The notes under the pieces are model-generated. The model had not been told where the DNA came from. It worked only from the letters and a program-made list of their open reading frames with translations, and ran no database searches. DNA of 64,000 nucleotides from contig DWWD01000030.1 of the NCBI GenBank assembly GCA_019119895.1, positions 39,569-103,568 of the forward strand, given 5' to 3'. Below are positions 44,306-52,764 of this stretch, piece by piece; the stretch's first letter is position 1; each line of letters starts with the position of its first letter. The translations under genes were made by a program, and so were the position numbers. This DNA comes from Candidatus Anaerostipes avistercoris. Its GTDB lineage: Bacteria > Bacillota > Clostridia > Lachnospirales > Lachnospiraceae.

Positions 44306-45013
44306 ATGAGTAAATATCAGTCTATTTTTCAGCATATCAGAGATGAAATTTTAAATGGAAAGATACCTGCCAATACGTATCTGCCCAGTGAAAATGAATT
44401 GCAGCAGAAGTTTAATGCATCAAGGGATACCATTCGAAAAGCATTGGATTTGCTGCTGCAGAACGGCTACATTCAAAAAGAAAAGGGAAAAGGATCCCTT
44501 GTTCTTGATATTGACAAGATCAGTTTCCCTGTTTCCGGAGTCATGAGCTTTAAAGAACTCAAGGAAAGTATGCATGAACAGGTGATAACCCATGTACATA
44601 AATTTGTAAAATATCCTGCGACGCCGCGTATGAAAAAGGAATTAGGCATGGAAGACGGAGATATTTATGAAGTTGTGAGAATACGTGAGATTGATGGCGA
44701 GAATATCATTCTGGATATTGATTATCTCAATGCGCAGGTTATCCCCGGGTTGACGAAAGAACATGCACAGAATTCGCTGTATGAGTATATTGAAGGAACG
44801 CTGGGGCTGAAAGTCAGTTTCGCGAAGAAGGAAATTGTAGTGCTCCCGGCCAGTGAAGAAGAAAAAGAGCTGCTGGATATGCATGAATATGATCTGCTGG
44901 TATGCGTGAAATCGTATACCTATCTGGAGGACGCGACACTGTTTCAATATACGGAATCGAAGCACAGACCGGACAAATTCAGGTTTGTGGATTTTGCCAG
45001 AAGAACTGTATAA
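44306..45013 (+). CDS. GntR-family regulator, TreR-like
   Basis: 235 residues. Winged HTH with YQSIFQHIRDEILNGKI, LPSENELQQKFNASRDTIRKALDLL and KEKGKGSLV, then a UTRA domain. This matches trehalose-operon repressors (TreR), whose effector is trehalose-6-P or a related sugar phosphate. Start at 44306 after AAGGAG. The GH65 phosphorylase operon downstream is preceded by two TACGTACAAGT elements, likely its operators. Confidence 0.88.
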   Translation: MSKYQSIFQHIRDEILNGKIPANTYLPSENELQQKFNASRDTIRKALDLLLQNGYIQKEKGKGSLVLDIDKISFPVSGVMSFKELKESMHEQVITHVHKFVKYPATPRMKKELGMEDGDIYEVVRIREIDGENIILDIDYLNAQVIPGLTKEHAQNSLYEYIEGTLGLKVSFAKKEIVVLPASEEEKELLDMHEYDLLVCVKSYTYLEDATLFQYTESKHRPDKFRFVDFARRTV

Positions 45014-45017
45014 GAAA

Positions 45018-45064
45018 AGACATGACAAGGTCAGGGAGGACATGCCTTTGTCATGTCTTTTTTT
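45018..45064 (+). terminator. intrinsic terminator after the regulator gene
   Basis: AGACATGACAA pairs with TTGTCATGTCT, followed by seven T. Confidence 0.9.
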
Positions 45065-45106
45065 GTTTCATAGGAAACTGCGTTCCTATGAAACAAAAAA
45101 CGCTCC
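45061..45106. repeat. dispersed hairpin repeat, best copy
   Basis: A 16-bp perfect stem, TTTTGTTTCATAGGAA (45061-45076) with its complement at 45083-45098, and loop ACTGCG; then ACGCTCC. A related sequence, CTGCGTTCCTGTGAA...AACGCTCC, lies at 48637-48675 and a weaker one at 30381. Confidence 0.6.
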
Positions 45107-45160
45107 GCGAGGGATCGCGCTGCGGCGGAACGGGAAAACTAAAAAATGTAAAAATTTCTA

Positions 45161-45217
45161 TTGACATCATGTACGTACAAGTGTATAGTAAAAGTAAAGA
45201 AACATATACGTACAAGT
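45161..45217 (+). promoter_or_regulatory. promoter with two TACGTACAAGT operators
   Basis: TTGACA (45161-45166), 17 bases, TATAGT (45184-45189). The palindrome TGTACGTACA (45170-45179) sits in the spacer and TACGTACAAGT occurs at 45172-45182 and again at 45207-45217, 35 bases apart. This fits repression by the TreR-like protein. Confidence 0.75.
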
Positions 45218-45234
45218 CGGAAAGGAGAGAAAGA

Positions 45235-47904
45235 TTGAAACATTTAAATTTGCTTTGGGATGATCAGAAAATTGTCATGACAGATCAGCAGACAACAAAA
45301 GAGATACCGAATGAATCTCAGTCCCTTTGTCTGGATCTGGTAAATAAAATCGTGGACTGCCTGTCTCAGTTTCAGGATTATGAAGGGATTGTTGTAAGCA
45401 ATTTGAGCAGTCCTGTTTTTGACGAAGAAGGAAAGACATATGATTTTATTCAGTTATTATCCGAATCATCCCATCAGGTATGTGTGTCAGCCAGTGAAAA
45501 TGATGATGTGGAAGCTCTGCTGGAAAAAGCGAAGGAGGATTTCGTATGGAAGATGAGGTATACAGGATATCATCCGGGAAAAGATGAATATTCTGTAGAA
45601 TCTTTACTGACCGTAGGAAATGGATACTTCGGTTTAAGAGGAACCATGCCGGAGATGAAGATTTCTGACGGACATTACCCGGCAACTTACTTTGCAGGAT
45701 TATACAATCAGGCAAAATCTAAAGTAGGAGATGCTGAAATCTTCAATGAAGATTTTGTCAATGCTCCAAATGGACAGTATATCAGCGTGAAAGTTGACGG
45801 AGAATTAGTCGACATCACATCTCAGAAAGTTTTATCACTGACAAGAACATTAAATATGAAGAACGGCCTGTTCGAGTCTGATATGGTGATCGAACTTCAG
45901 AACGGAAAACAGCTTCAGATTAAGACAGCAAGAATCGCAAACATGGAAAACACACGGGAATATGCAATCCGCTATTGTGTAACTCCGTTAAACTTCTCCG
46001 GCGGTATGGAAATCGTTTCAGAAATCGATGGTGCTGTATACAATTATAATGTAGAACGTTACAGAAGTCTGGAACAGCATCATCTGGACGTTTTAAAGAC
46101 AGAGGCAGACCAGCAGAAAGCAATGCTTGCGGCAAGAACAAAGCAGTCACAGTTTACGATCATTGAAAAATCAGAACTTATGGGAGATGCAGTGAAAGCA
46201 TCTGAGGTCGAAAATGAAGTTCAGAGCTGCAAAGTGATCCAGACAGTGGAAGTCAGCGCTCAGAAAAATCAGGAAATTTCCATTGAGAAATATGTCCATA
46301 TGGAATGTCTGACAAATCAGCAGCTGGATGAGTCAGAAGAACATTTCCGGATGGATGTACAGCCAAAGAGCTTCGCAGCTGTGCTGGAAGAAACAACTAA
46401 AGCCTGGGAAGCATTATGGAAGAAGACAGATATTACCATCGAAGGTGATATTATGTCCCAGAAATTGATTCATTTACACACATACCATTTACTTGTTTCA
46501 GCTTCGCCAAACGGAAATAAAGGACTGGATGCATCCATTACAGCCAGAGGACTGCACGGAGAAGCATACCGCGGTCATATTTTCTGGGATGAAATCTTCA
46601 TTCTGCCATTTTATATTATGCACTTCCCGGAAACAGCAAAGCAGATTTTAATGTATCGTTATGATCGTCTGGGAGCAGCCAAAGAAGCTGCTAAAGAAGC
46701 AGGATATGAAGGCGCAATGTTCCCATGGCAGTCCGGCCTGGATGGAACCGAACAGTCTCAGGAAATTCATCTGAATCCAATGACAGGAAACTGGGATAAA
46801 GACTACAGCCGTCTGCAGCGTCACGTTTCCCTGGCAGTAGCTTACAACATCTGGTTATACTGGAACAATACACATGACAAAGAGTATATGGAACAATACG
46901 GTGCGGAAATTCTTCTGGAAATCGCAAGATTCTGGGAGAGTGCGGCAGAGTATGACGAAAAGACCGGAAGATACAATATTGACAAGGTAATGGGACCGGA
47001 TGAATTCCATGAGACATATCCGGGAACAGAAGAAGGCGGATTAAAGAATAACGCATATACTAATATGATGGCAGTATGGCTGTTTGAATTCATCGATCAG
47101 TTAAAGACCATCATTTCCGAAGATGCGCTGAATGCTGTTATGGACAAGACAGGAACCGGACAGAAAGATATCGATGCAATGGATGATATCAAGACAAAAC
47201 TGGCTCTGGACATCAATGAGGACGGAATCATCGGCCAGTACGAAGGATATTTTCAGCTGAAAGAAGTTGACTGGGATTATTACCGTGAGAAATACGGCAA
47301 CATTTACAGAATGGATCGTATCCTGCGTGCGGAAGGATTATCCGCAGACGATTACAAAGTTGCAAAACAGGCTGACACATTAATGATTTTCTACAATTTC
47401 TCCAAAGAAAAGGTAGACAATATCGTATCTGACTTGAAGTACGAATTACCGGACAATTACCTTACTGAGAATCTGCAGTATTATCTGGACAGAACTTCTC
47501 ATGGTTCTACATTATCAAGAGTTGTTCATTCCCAGTTAGCGGCTATGGTAGGAAACGACGATCTGGCATGGCAGTTATATCAGGAAGCTTTATATTCTGA
47601 TTATCAGGATATCCAGGGTGGAACAACAGCAGAAGGTATCCACGCCGGCGTTATGGCAGCAACGATCTATATCACAATGACTACATTTGCGGGAATTGAT
47701 ATCAGAGAATCAAAACTGCATGTAAATCCGCATTTACCAAAACAGTGGACACAGATCAAATTTAATATGGATGTAAATCAGGTTCACTATACATTTGACA
47801 TGACACAGGACACATGCTGTGTAACTGCAGATAATGACACAGAGATCATCTACAAAGATCAGGTTGTAACATTAACAGCTGACCAGCCACAGAAATTAAA
47901 ATAA
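45235..47904 (+). CDS. glycoside hydrolase family 65 disaccharide phosphorylase with N-terminal extension (TTG start)
   Basis: 889 residues. GH65 inverting phosphorylases split trehalose, maltose, kojibiose or nigerose with phosphate to give beta-glucose-1-P. Core begins near residue 105 (YTGYHPGKDEYSVESLLTVGNGYFGLRG). The catalytic Glu lies in VMGPDEFHE, and HGSTLSRVVHSQLAA binds phosphate. About 100 extra N-terminal residues have no recognised domain. TTG start six bases after AAAGGAGAG. TreR-like control and the beta-phosphoglucomutase gene downstream support the phosphorylase role; the sugar is not decided. Confidence 0.9.
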   Translation: MKHLNLLWDDQKIVMTDQQTTKEIPNESQSLCLDLVNKIVDCLSQFQDYEGIVVSNLSSPVFDEEGKTYDFIQLLSESSHQVCVSASENDDVEALLEKAKEDFVWKMRYTGYHPGKDEYSVESLLTVGNGYFGLRGTMPEMKISDGHYPATYFAGLYNQAKSKVGDAEIFNEDFVNAPNGQYISVKVDGELVDITSQKVLSLTRTLNMKNGLFESDMVIELQNGKQLQIKTARIANMENTREYAIRYCVTPLNFSGGMEIVSEIDGAVYNYNVERYRSLEQHHLDVLKTEADQQKAMLAARTKQSQFTIIEKSELMGDAVKASEVENEVQSCKVIQTVEVSAQKNQEISIEKYVHMECLTNQQLDESEEHFRMDVQPKSFAAVLEETTKAWEALWKKTDITIEGDIMSQKLIHLHTYHLLVSASPNGNKGLDASITARGLHGEAYRGHIFWDEIFILPFYIMHFPETAKQILMYRYDRLGAAKEAAKEAGYEGAMFPWQSGLDGTEQSQEIHLNPMTGNWDKDYSRLQRHVSLAVAYNIWLYWNNTHDKEYMEQYGAEILLEIARFWESAAEYDEKTGRYNIDKVMGPDEFHETYPGTEEGGLKNNAYTNMMAVWLFEFIDQLKTIISEDALNAVMDKTGTGQKDIDAMDDIKTKLALDINEDGIIGQYEGYFQLKEVDWDYYREKYGNIYRMDRILRAEGLSADDYKVAKQADTLMIFYNFSKEKVDNIVSDLKYELPDNYLTENLQYYLDRTSHGSTLSRVVHSQLAAMVGNDDLAWQLYQEALYSDYQDIQGGTTAEGIHAGVMAATIYITMTTFAGIDIRESKLHVNPHLPKQWTQIKFNMDVNQVHYTFDMTQDTCCVTADNDTEIIYKDQVVTLTADQPQKLK

Positions 47905-47919
47905 GAAAAAGGAGAAAAC

Positions 47920-48570
47920 ATGAAAAAAGGATTTGTATTCGATTTAGACGGCGTTATCACAGATACTGCAAAATTCCATTATATTGCATGGAAAGAGCTT
48001 GCTGATTCTATCGGCATTACCATTGACTTACAGTTTAATGAACAGTTAAAAGGCATCAGCCGTATGGATTCCTTAGAGAGAATTCTGGCATATGGCGGAA
48101 AAGAAAACGACTACACAGCAGAGCAGAAAGAAAAAATGGCTGCAGATAAGAATGCGAATTATGTAAAATTACTGGATGATCTGACACCGGACGACTTACT
48201 GCCGGGAGTAAAAGCATTCCTGGATGAGGCAAAAGAAAAAAATGTGCCATGCTCTTTAGCATCCGCATCTAAAAACGCTCCGTTTATCTTAAAGAAATTA
48301 GGGGTATATGATTATTTTGATGCCATCGTGGATCCTGCGACACTGAAAAAAGGAAAACCAGATCCTGAAATCTTTGTAAGAGCCGCAGAATTGATCAACA
48401 TCGATCCTTCTGAAGCCATCGGATTCGAGGATGCACAGGCAGGTGTAGCCGGAATCAAAGGCGCAGGAATGTATGCTGTCGGAGTAGAAGGAAGCGAGCC
48501 GCTGACAGAGGCAGATATGACCATCAAGAGCTTTGAAGAAATCAATGTCAGTGATTTATTAGAATTATAA
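47920..48570 (+). CDS. pgmB: beta-phosphoglucomutase
   Basis: 216 residues. HAD fold with motif I FDLDGVITDTA, cap residues HYIAWK, LKGISRMDSLERIL, ASASKNA and the KKGKPDPEIF / GFEDAQAGV motifs typical of beta-PGM. Turns beta-glucose-1-P into glucose-6-P, completing use of the GH65 product. 15 bp after the phosphorylase, with AAAGGAG upstream. Confidence 0.95.
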   Translation: MKKGFVFDLDGVITDTAKFHYIAWKELADSIGITIDLQFNEQLKGISRMDSLERILAYGGKENDYTAEQKEKMAADKNANYVKLLDDLTPDDLLPGVKAFLDEAKEKNVPCSLASASKNAPFILKKLGVYDYFDAIVDPATLKKGKPDPEIFVRAAELINIDPSEAIGFEDAQAGVAGIKGAGMYAVGVEGSEPLTEADMTIKSFEEINVSDLLEL

Positions 48571-48591
48571 TCAGACAGCGGAAACCAATAT

Positions 48592-48633
48592 ACCGCCGTA
48601 TCTTCTGATCAGGGAGATGCGGCGGTTTTCTTT
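48592..48633 (+). terminator. intrinsic terminator after pgmB
   Basis: ACCGCCGTATCT pairs (one mismatch) with AGATGCGGCGGT, then TTTCTTT. Confidence 0.85.
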
Positions 48634-48636
48634 ATT

Positions 48637-48675
48637 CTATGTAAAAACTGCGTTCCTGTGAAGTGAAAACGCTCC
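48637..48675. repeat. second copy of the CTGCGTTCC...ACGCTCC repeat
   Basis: CTATGTAAAAACTGCGTTCC then TGTGAA and AACGCTCC parallels the copy at 45061; its left arm has decayed. ACGCTCC also pairs with GGAGCGT at about 48741-48747, making a larger hairpin-like region within this 231-bp gap. Confidence 0.45.
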
Positions 48676-48725
48676 ATATCATATGAAATGCCTTTCAGGC
48701 ATAAGAATATGAAACAATTTAAGCA

Positions 48726-48755
48726 TTGGATGAAACAGGAGGAGCGTTCTATAAT
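48726..48755 (+). promoter_or_regulatory. promoter of the aldo/keto reductase gene
   Basis: TTGGAT-N18-TATAAT, 46 bases before the start codon. Confidence 0.55.
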
Positions 48756-48801
48756 AAAATGAGAATATTTATCAAAGCAGAAAAATGAACAGGAGGGTAT
48801 T

Positions 48802-49893
48802 ATGGATTATAGAACACTTCCTCACGGAGGAGAATCAATCAGTGTGATCGGACTGGGAACCAGCTCCATTCAGGCATCCAGTGAAAAAGAAATACAGGAA
48901 ACCATCGAGGAGGCAGCAGCCCGGGGCATCAACTATTTTGACATGGCATCTGCCGAGGCGAAACCATTTGCGGCATACGGGAGAGCTCTGTCCGGCATCA
49001 GAGAACAGGTATATTTCCAGATTCATTTTGGAGCGGATTACCATACAGGAACTTACGGCTGGACGACAGATCTGGATACAGTAAAGAAGTCAGTAGACTG
49101 GCAGCTTCAGATGCTGCAGACAGATTATATCGATTTTGGATTTCTGCACTGTATTGATGAAGAAAGTGATCTGAGAGCCGTAGAACGGGCAGGAATTCTC
49201 TCTTATATAGAAGAATTGAAACAGCAGGGTGTTGTGCGTCATATCGGGCTGTCATCCCATACGCCGAAACTGGCGGAAGAAGTACTGGACAAGGGCATCC
49301 TGGATATGATCATGTTCAGCATCAATCCTGCCTATGATTACAGGAAAGGCGATTACGGCATTGGAAATGTGGAAGAGCGGATGAAGCTGTACCGCCGGTG
49401 TGAGAAAGAAGGCGTCGGAATCTCCGTTATGAAGGCTTTTGGCGGAGGACAGCTCCTGGATGGGAAAACCTCTCCATTTGGGAAACCGCTGACGGAATAT
49501 CAGTGTATTCAGTATGCTCTGGATAAGCCGGGAGTCCTGACTGTGCTTCCGGGGATTCGGGGAAAGAAAGACCTGGATCGGATTTTAAAATTCTTCAATG
49601 CAGCGCCGGAAGAAAAAGATTATTCCGTAATTGGAACCTTTGCGCCGCAGGATGCGGAAGGAATCTGTGTCTACTGCAATCACTGCCAGCCCTGCCCGAA
49701 AGGACTGGATGTGGCGCTGATCAACAAATATTACGATCTCGCTAAAGCAGGAGACCGTCTGGCGGCAGATCACTATCGAAATCTGGAGCTCCATGCAGAT
49801 GACTGTATCCAATGCGGCCACTGCAATCACAGATGCCCATTCCATGTAGATCAGATGGCGAGGATGAAGGAAATAGAGGAATATTTCCAATAG
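48802..49893 (+). CDS. aldo/keto reductase with C-terminal 4Fe-4S domain
   Basis: 363 residues. Aldo/keto reductase barrel (1-280) with NYFDMAS, the Tyr of AAYGRAL (about 52), and HIGLSSH; the usual catalytic Lys position needs alignment. The C-terminal part carries two ferredoxin-like cysteine sets, CVYCNHCQPCP and CIQCGHCNHRCPF, suggesting two 4Fe-4S clusters. These enzymes are common in anaerobes and may take electrons from ferredoxin; the substrate is unknown. RBS CAGGAGGG. Confidence 0.9.
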   Translation: MDYRTLPHGGESISVIGLGTSSIQASSEKEIQETIEEAAARGINYFDMASAEAKPFAAYGRALSGIREQVYFQIHFGADYHTGTYGWTTDLDTVKKSVDWQLQMLQTDYIDFGFLHCIDEESDLRAVERAGILSYIEELKQQGVVRHIGLSSHTPKLAEEVLDKGILDMIMFSINPAYDYRKGDYGIGNVEERMKLYRRCEKEGVGISVMKAFGGGQLLDGKTSPFGKPLTEYQCIQYALDKPGVLTVLPGIRGKKDLDRILKFFNAAPEEKDYSVIGTFAPQDAEGICVYCNHCQPCPKGLDVALINKYYDLAKAGDRLAADHYRNLELHADDCIQCGHCNHRCPFHVDQMARMKEIEEYFQ

Positions 49894-49917
49894 GAAGCCG
49901 TTTTATAAAATGAAACA

Positions 49918-49962
49918 TACCGCCATATCTTACCATGAGGAAAGATATGGCGGTATATTTAT
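49918..49962. terminator. bidirectional terminator
   Basis: ATACCGCCATATCTT pairs with AAGATATGGCGGTAT around a ~10-base loop; serves the reductase gene and the convergent LysR gene. Confidence 0.87.
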
Positions 49963-49969
49963 GTTTATA

Positions 49970-50854
49970 TTATATAGAAGAAATACGTTTCATAAAGAAA
50001 CATATATAATTGGTGGCTTCGTTTTTGTGATAGGCAATTCCGTAATCGACCGGCAATTCCTCGTTTGGATCGATGGGCAGAACAACAAAATCTTCCAAAT
50101 GTTCCGGCAAATAGAAATCCGGAAGGATAGCCGGCCCGTAACCGCATTTCGCCAGAAAGGAAGCTTCCTTAATATCTTCGCACATAATATTAAAATATGT
50201 CCGGGAGTGGAGCGTCAGTTTTTCCTGCAGCTGGTTGCCGTTTTGGAAAGGAATCAGTTTCGGATGCAGCGTAATAAGACAGTCTCCTTTCAGATCATCC
50301 AGGGTAAGAAATTCTTTTCCTTCCAAAGGAGTGTCTTTCGGAAGAAGAACAAAGGTGGCTGACTGCCGGAGTTTGCGAAATGAACAGCTGCTGATTCCCT
50401 GTATCATTTCTCTTGTCCCAAACATAAGGTCAATCTGCCGGTTCTGGAGCTGATTTCTTAAGGAAAAATAATTCTGCACCACGAGCCGCGGGTAGACCTG
50501 GGGATACAGCTGCCGCATTTCCTTCAGGACTGGCTGCAAGGAAGAAACTTCCTCATGACTGGTACATCCAATCTGAAAAAAGGAAATGTCATTCTGAACA
50601 ATTTTCTGGATTTTCTTTTCGGCAAAATCGATTCTGGAAAGAATATCTTTGGCATCGGCATAAAATTGTTCTCCGGCTTCTGTAAGCTTTACCATTTTGG
50701 ATGTCCGGATGAACAGCAGAGTGTTCAATTCGTTTTCCAGGTTTTTGATATGATGTGTCACGGTAGGAGCAGACAGAAAAAGTTCTTCTGCAGCTTTTGT
50801 GAAATTCAAATGATCTGCAACGCAGACAAAACATGATAACTGCTGGGTATTCAT
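49970..50854 (-). CDS. LysR-family transcriptional regulator
   Basis: 294 residues. HTH at the N-terminus (LNFTKAAEELFLSAPTVTHHIKNLENEL) and a full effector domain. Start preceded by GGAGGATTGTT. It is divergent from a heterodimeric ABC exporter operon, and a dyad with LysR T-N11-A spacing lies between them (50908-50924). It probably controls the exporter, though effector and sign are unknown. Confidence 0.9.
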   Translation of the reverse strand: MNTQQLSCFVCVADHLNFTKAAEELFLSAPTVTHHIKNLENELNTLLFIRTSKMVKLTEAGEQFYADAKDILSRIDFAEKKIQKIVQNDISFFQIGCTSHEEVSSLQPVLKEMRQLYPQVYPRLVVQNYFSLRNQLQNRQIDLMFGTREMIQGISSCSFRKLRQSATFVLLPKDTPLEGKEFLTLDDLKGDCLITLHPKLIPFQNGNQLQEKLTLHSRTYFNIMCEDIKEASFLAKCGYGPAILPDFYLPEHLEDFVVLPIDPNEELPVDYGIAYHKNEATNYICFFMKRISSI

Positions 50855-50907
50855 AACAATCCTCCTTTTTCCAGTGTATGTGAAATAAAGAAAAAATTCA
50901 ATATATG

Positions 50908-50924
50908 ATTAGATATTATCTAAT
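50908..50924. promoter_or_regulatory. putative LysR operator
   Basis: ATTAGATATTATCTAAT, a perfect dyad with a three-base centre and T-N11-A geometry, in the 170-bp divergent promoter region. Confidence 0.6.
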
Positions 50925-51024
50925 GATATTAAGCTTTTTCAAATTCAGTTTCCGGAAACAAAGTGATAGAATGGCAGACAGAAGTTCATTTTATGAATGA
51001 GTATAAAAGGGAAGGAGAAAAGGA

Positions 51025-52764
51025 ATGATTAAAAAATTAGCCCGGTCTGTCCGGGAATATAAGAAAGCCTCCATTTTGACTCCTGTTTGTGTTGTGATAG
51101 AAGTCCTGATGGAAATTGTAATTCCGATGATCATGGCAATGATGATCGATGAGGGAATCAGCGAAAGGAACCCTGATGTTCTGCTTCGTCTGGGAGGGAT
51201 TCTGATCCTCTGTGTTGCTGTTGGAATGGTGTTTGGTATTTTATCCGGCGGATTCTGCGCAGAAGCTTCCGCCGGATTTGCAAAGAATCTGAGAAAGGAT
51301 ATGTACTACAAAATACAGGAATATTCATTTGCTAATATTGATAAATTTTCAACGTCAAGTATCGTGACCCGCCTGACAACAGATGTGACCAACGTACAGC
51401 TTGCTTATATGATGATTATCCGTGTGGCAGTCCGCGCCCCGATTATGCTGATATTTTCCATAGCGGCGGCGCTGGCGATCAATGTGAGCCTGACAGCTAC
51501 TTTTCTGATCGCTGTTCCGATTCTTGGCGTCGGTCTGTACCTGGTGGTGACAAAATCCCATCCGTATTTTGAGAAGGTATTCCATATTTACGATGATCTC
51601 AATGGAGTGGTCCAGGAAAATCTATCGGCCATCCGTGTGGTGAAATCCTTCGTAAGAGAGAAATTTGAGATCAGTAAATTTGGAAAAGTATCTGAAAAAA
51701 TTTATAAAACATTCAGTACAGCGGAAGGAATCGTTGCATTTAACATGCCTCTGATGCAGTTTGCAGTTTATACCTGCCTTCTGCTGCTGTGCTGGTTTGG
51801 CGCAAGACTGATTGTTCTGACGCATGGAACGACCATGACCACGGGAGAGCTGTCAAGTCTGATCGCCTATGCGATGAATATTTTAAACTGTCTGATGATG
51901 CTTTCCATGGTGCTGGTTATGATCAACATGGCGAGGGCGTCAGCAGAACGTATTGAAGAGATCCTGGACGAGGAAAGTTCTCTGAAAAACGGGGAAAATC
52001 CTTTGTATGAAGTAAAAGACGGGGAAATTGAATTCAGCAATGCAGCGTTCAGTTATCAGGATGATCCGGAGAAAGAATCCATCCGTCATATTTCACTGAA
52101 AGTTCCATCTGGAACAACACTTGGAATCATCGGGGGAACCGGAAGCGGAAAGAGTTCTCTCGTCCAGCTGATTCCGAGGCTGTACGATGCGACGGAAGGA
52201 ACCGTGAAAGTCGGCGGCGTGGATGTAAAAGATTATGATTTATTTACCCTTCGAAACGAGGTTGCCATGGTTCTTCAGAAAAATCAGCTGTTTTCCGGAA
52301 CCATCAATGAAAACCTCCGCTGGGGAAATAAAGATGCGACAGATGAACAGATCCGGCACGCCTGCCGCCTGGCACAGGCTGATTCCTTTGTGGAAAGCTT
52401 CCCGGATCAGTATGAGACATACATTGAGCAGGGAGGAACCAATGTATCCGGCGGACAGAAACAGAGATTATGTATCGCCCGGGCGCTCCTGAAGAAGCCG
52501 AAGATCCTGATTCTGGATGATTCCACCAGCGCGGTAGATACCAGAACCGATGCCATGATCCGAAAGGCGTTCCGGGAAGAAATTCCGAATACGACGAAGA
52601 TTATCATTGCCCAGAGAATTTCTTCCGTGGAAGACGCTGACATGATCATTGTCATGGATCAGGGAGAAATCAACGGCGTGGGAACCCACGAAGAATTATT
52701 GGAAACCAATGAAATTTACAGAGAAATTTACGATTCACAGACGAAAGGAGATGATGCGGCATGA
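51025..52764 (+). CDS. heterodimeric ABC exporter subunit with degenerate ATPase site
   Basis: 579 residues: six-helix exporter membrane domain (about 15-310) then ATPase. Walker A GGTGSGKSS and signature NVSGGQKQR are normal. The catalytic Glu after Walker B is Asp (LILDDSTSAVD) and the H-loop His is Gln (IIAQRISS). This is the known pattern of the degenerate half in BmrC/BmrD or TM287/TM288-type multidrug exporters. RBS GGAAGGAGAAAAGG. Overlaps the partner gene by four bases. Confidence 0.93.
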   Translation: MIKKLARSVREYKKASILTPVCVVIEVLMEIVIPMIMAMMIDEGISERNPDVLLRLGGILILCVAVGMVFGILSGGFCAEASAGFAKNLRKDMYYKIQEYSFANIDKFSTSSIVTRLTTDVTNVQLAYMMIIRVAVRAPIMLIFSIAAALAINVSLTATFLIAVPILGVGLYLVVTKSHPYFEKVFHIYDDLNGVVQENLSAIRVVKSFVREKFEISKFGKVSEKIYKTFSTAEGIVAFNMPLMQFAVYTCLLLLCWFGARLIVLTHGTTMTTGELSSLIAYAMNILNCLMMLSMVLVMINMARASAERIEEILDEESSLKNGENPLYEVKDGEIEFSNAAFSYQDDPEKESIRHISLKVPSGTTLGIIGGTGSGKSSLVQLIPRLYDATEGTVKVGGVDVKDYDLFTLRNEVAMVLQKNQLFSGTINENLRWGNKDATDEQIRHACRLAQADSFVESFPDQYETYIEQGGTNVSGGQKQRLCIARALLKKPKILILDDSTSAVDTRTDAMIRKAFREEIPNTTKIIIAQRISSVEDADMIIVMDQGEINGVGTHEELLETNEIYREIYDSQTKGDDAA

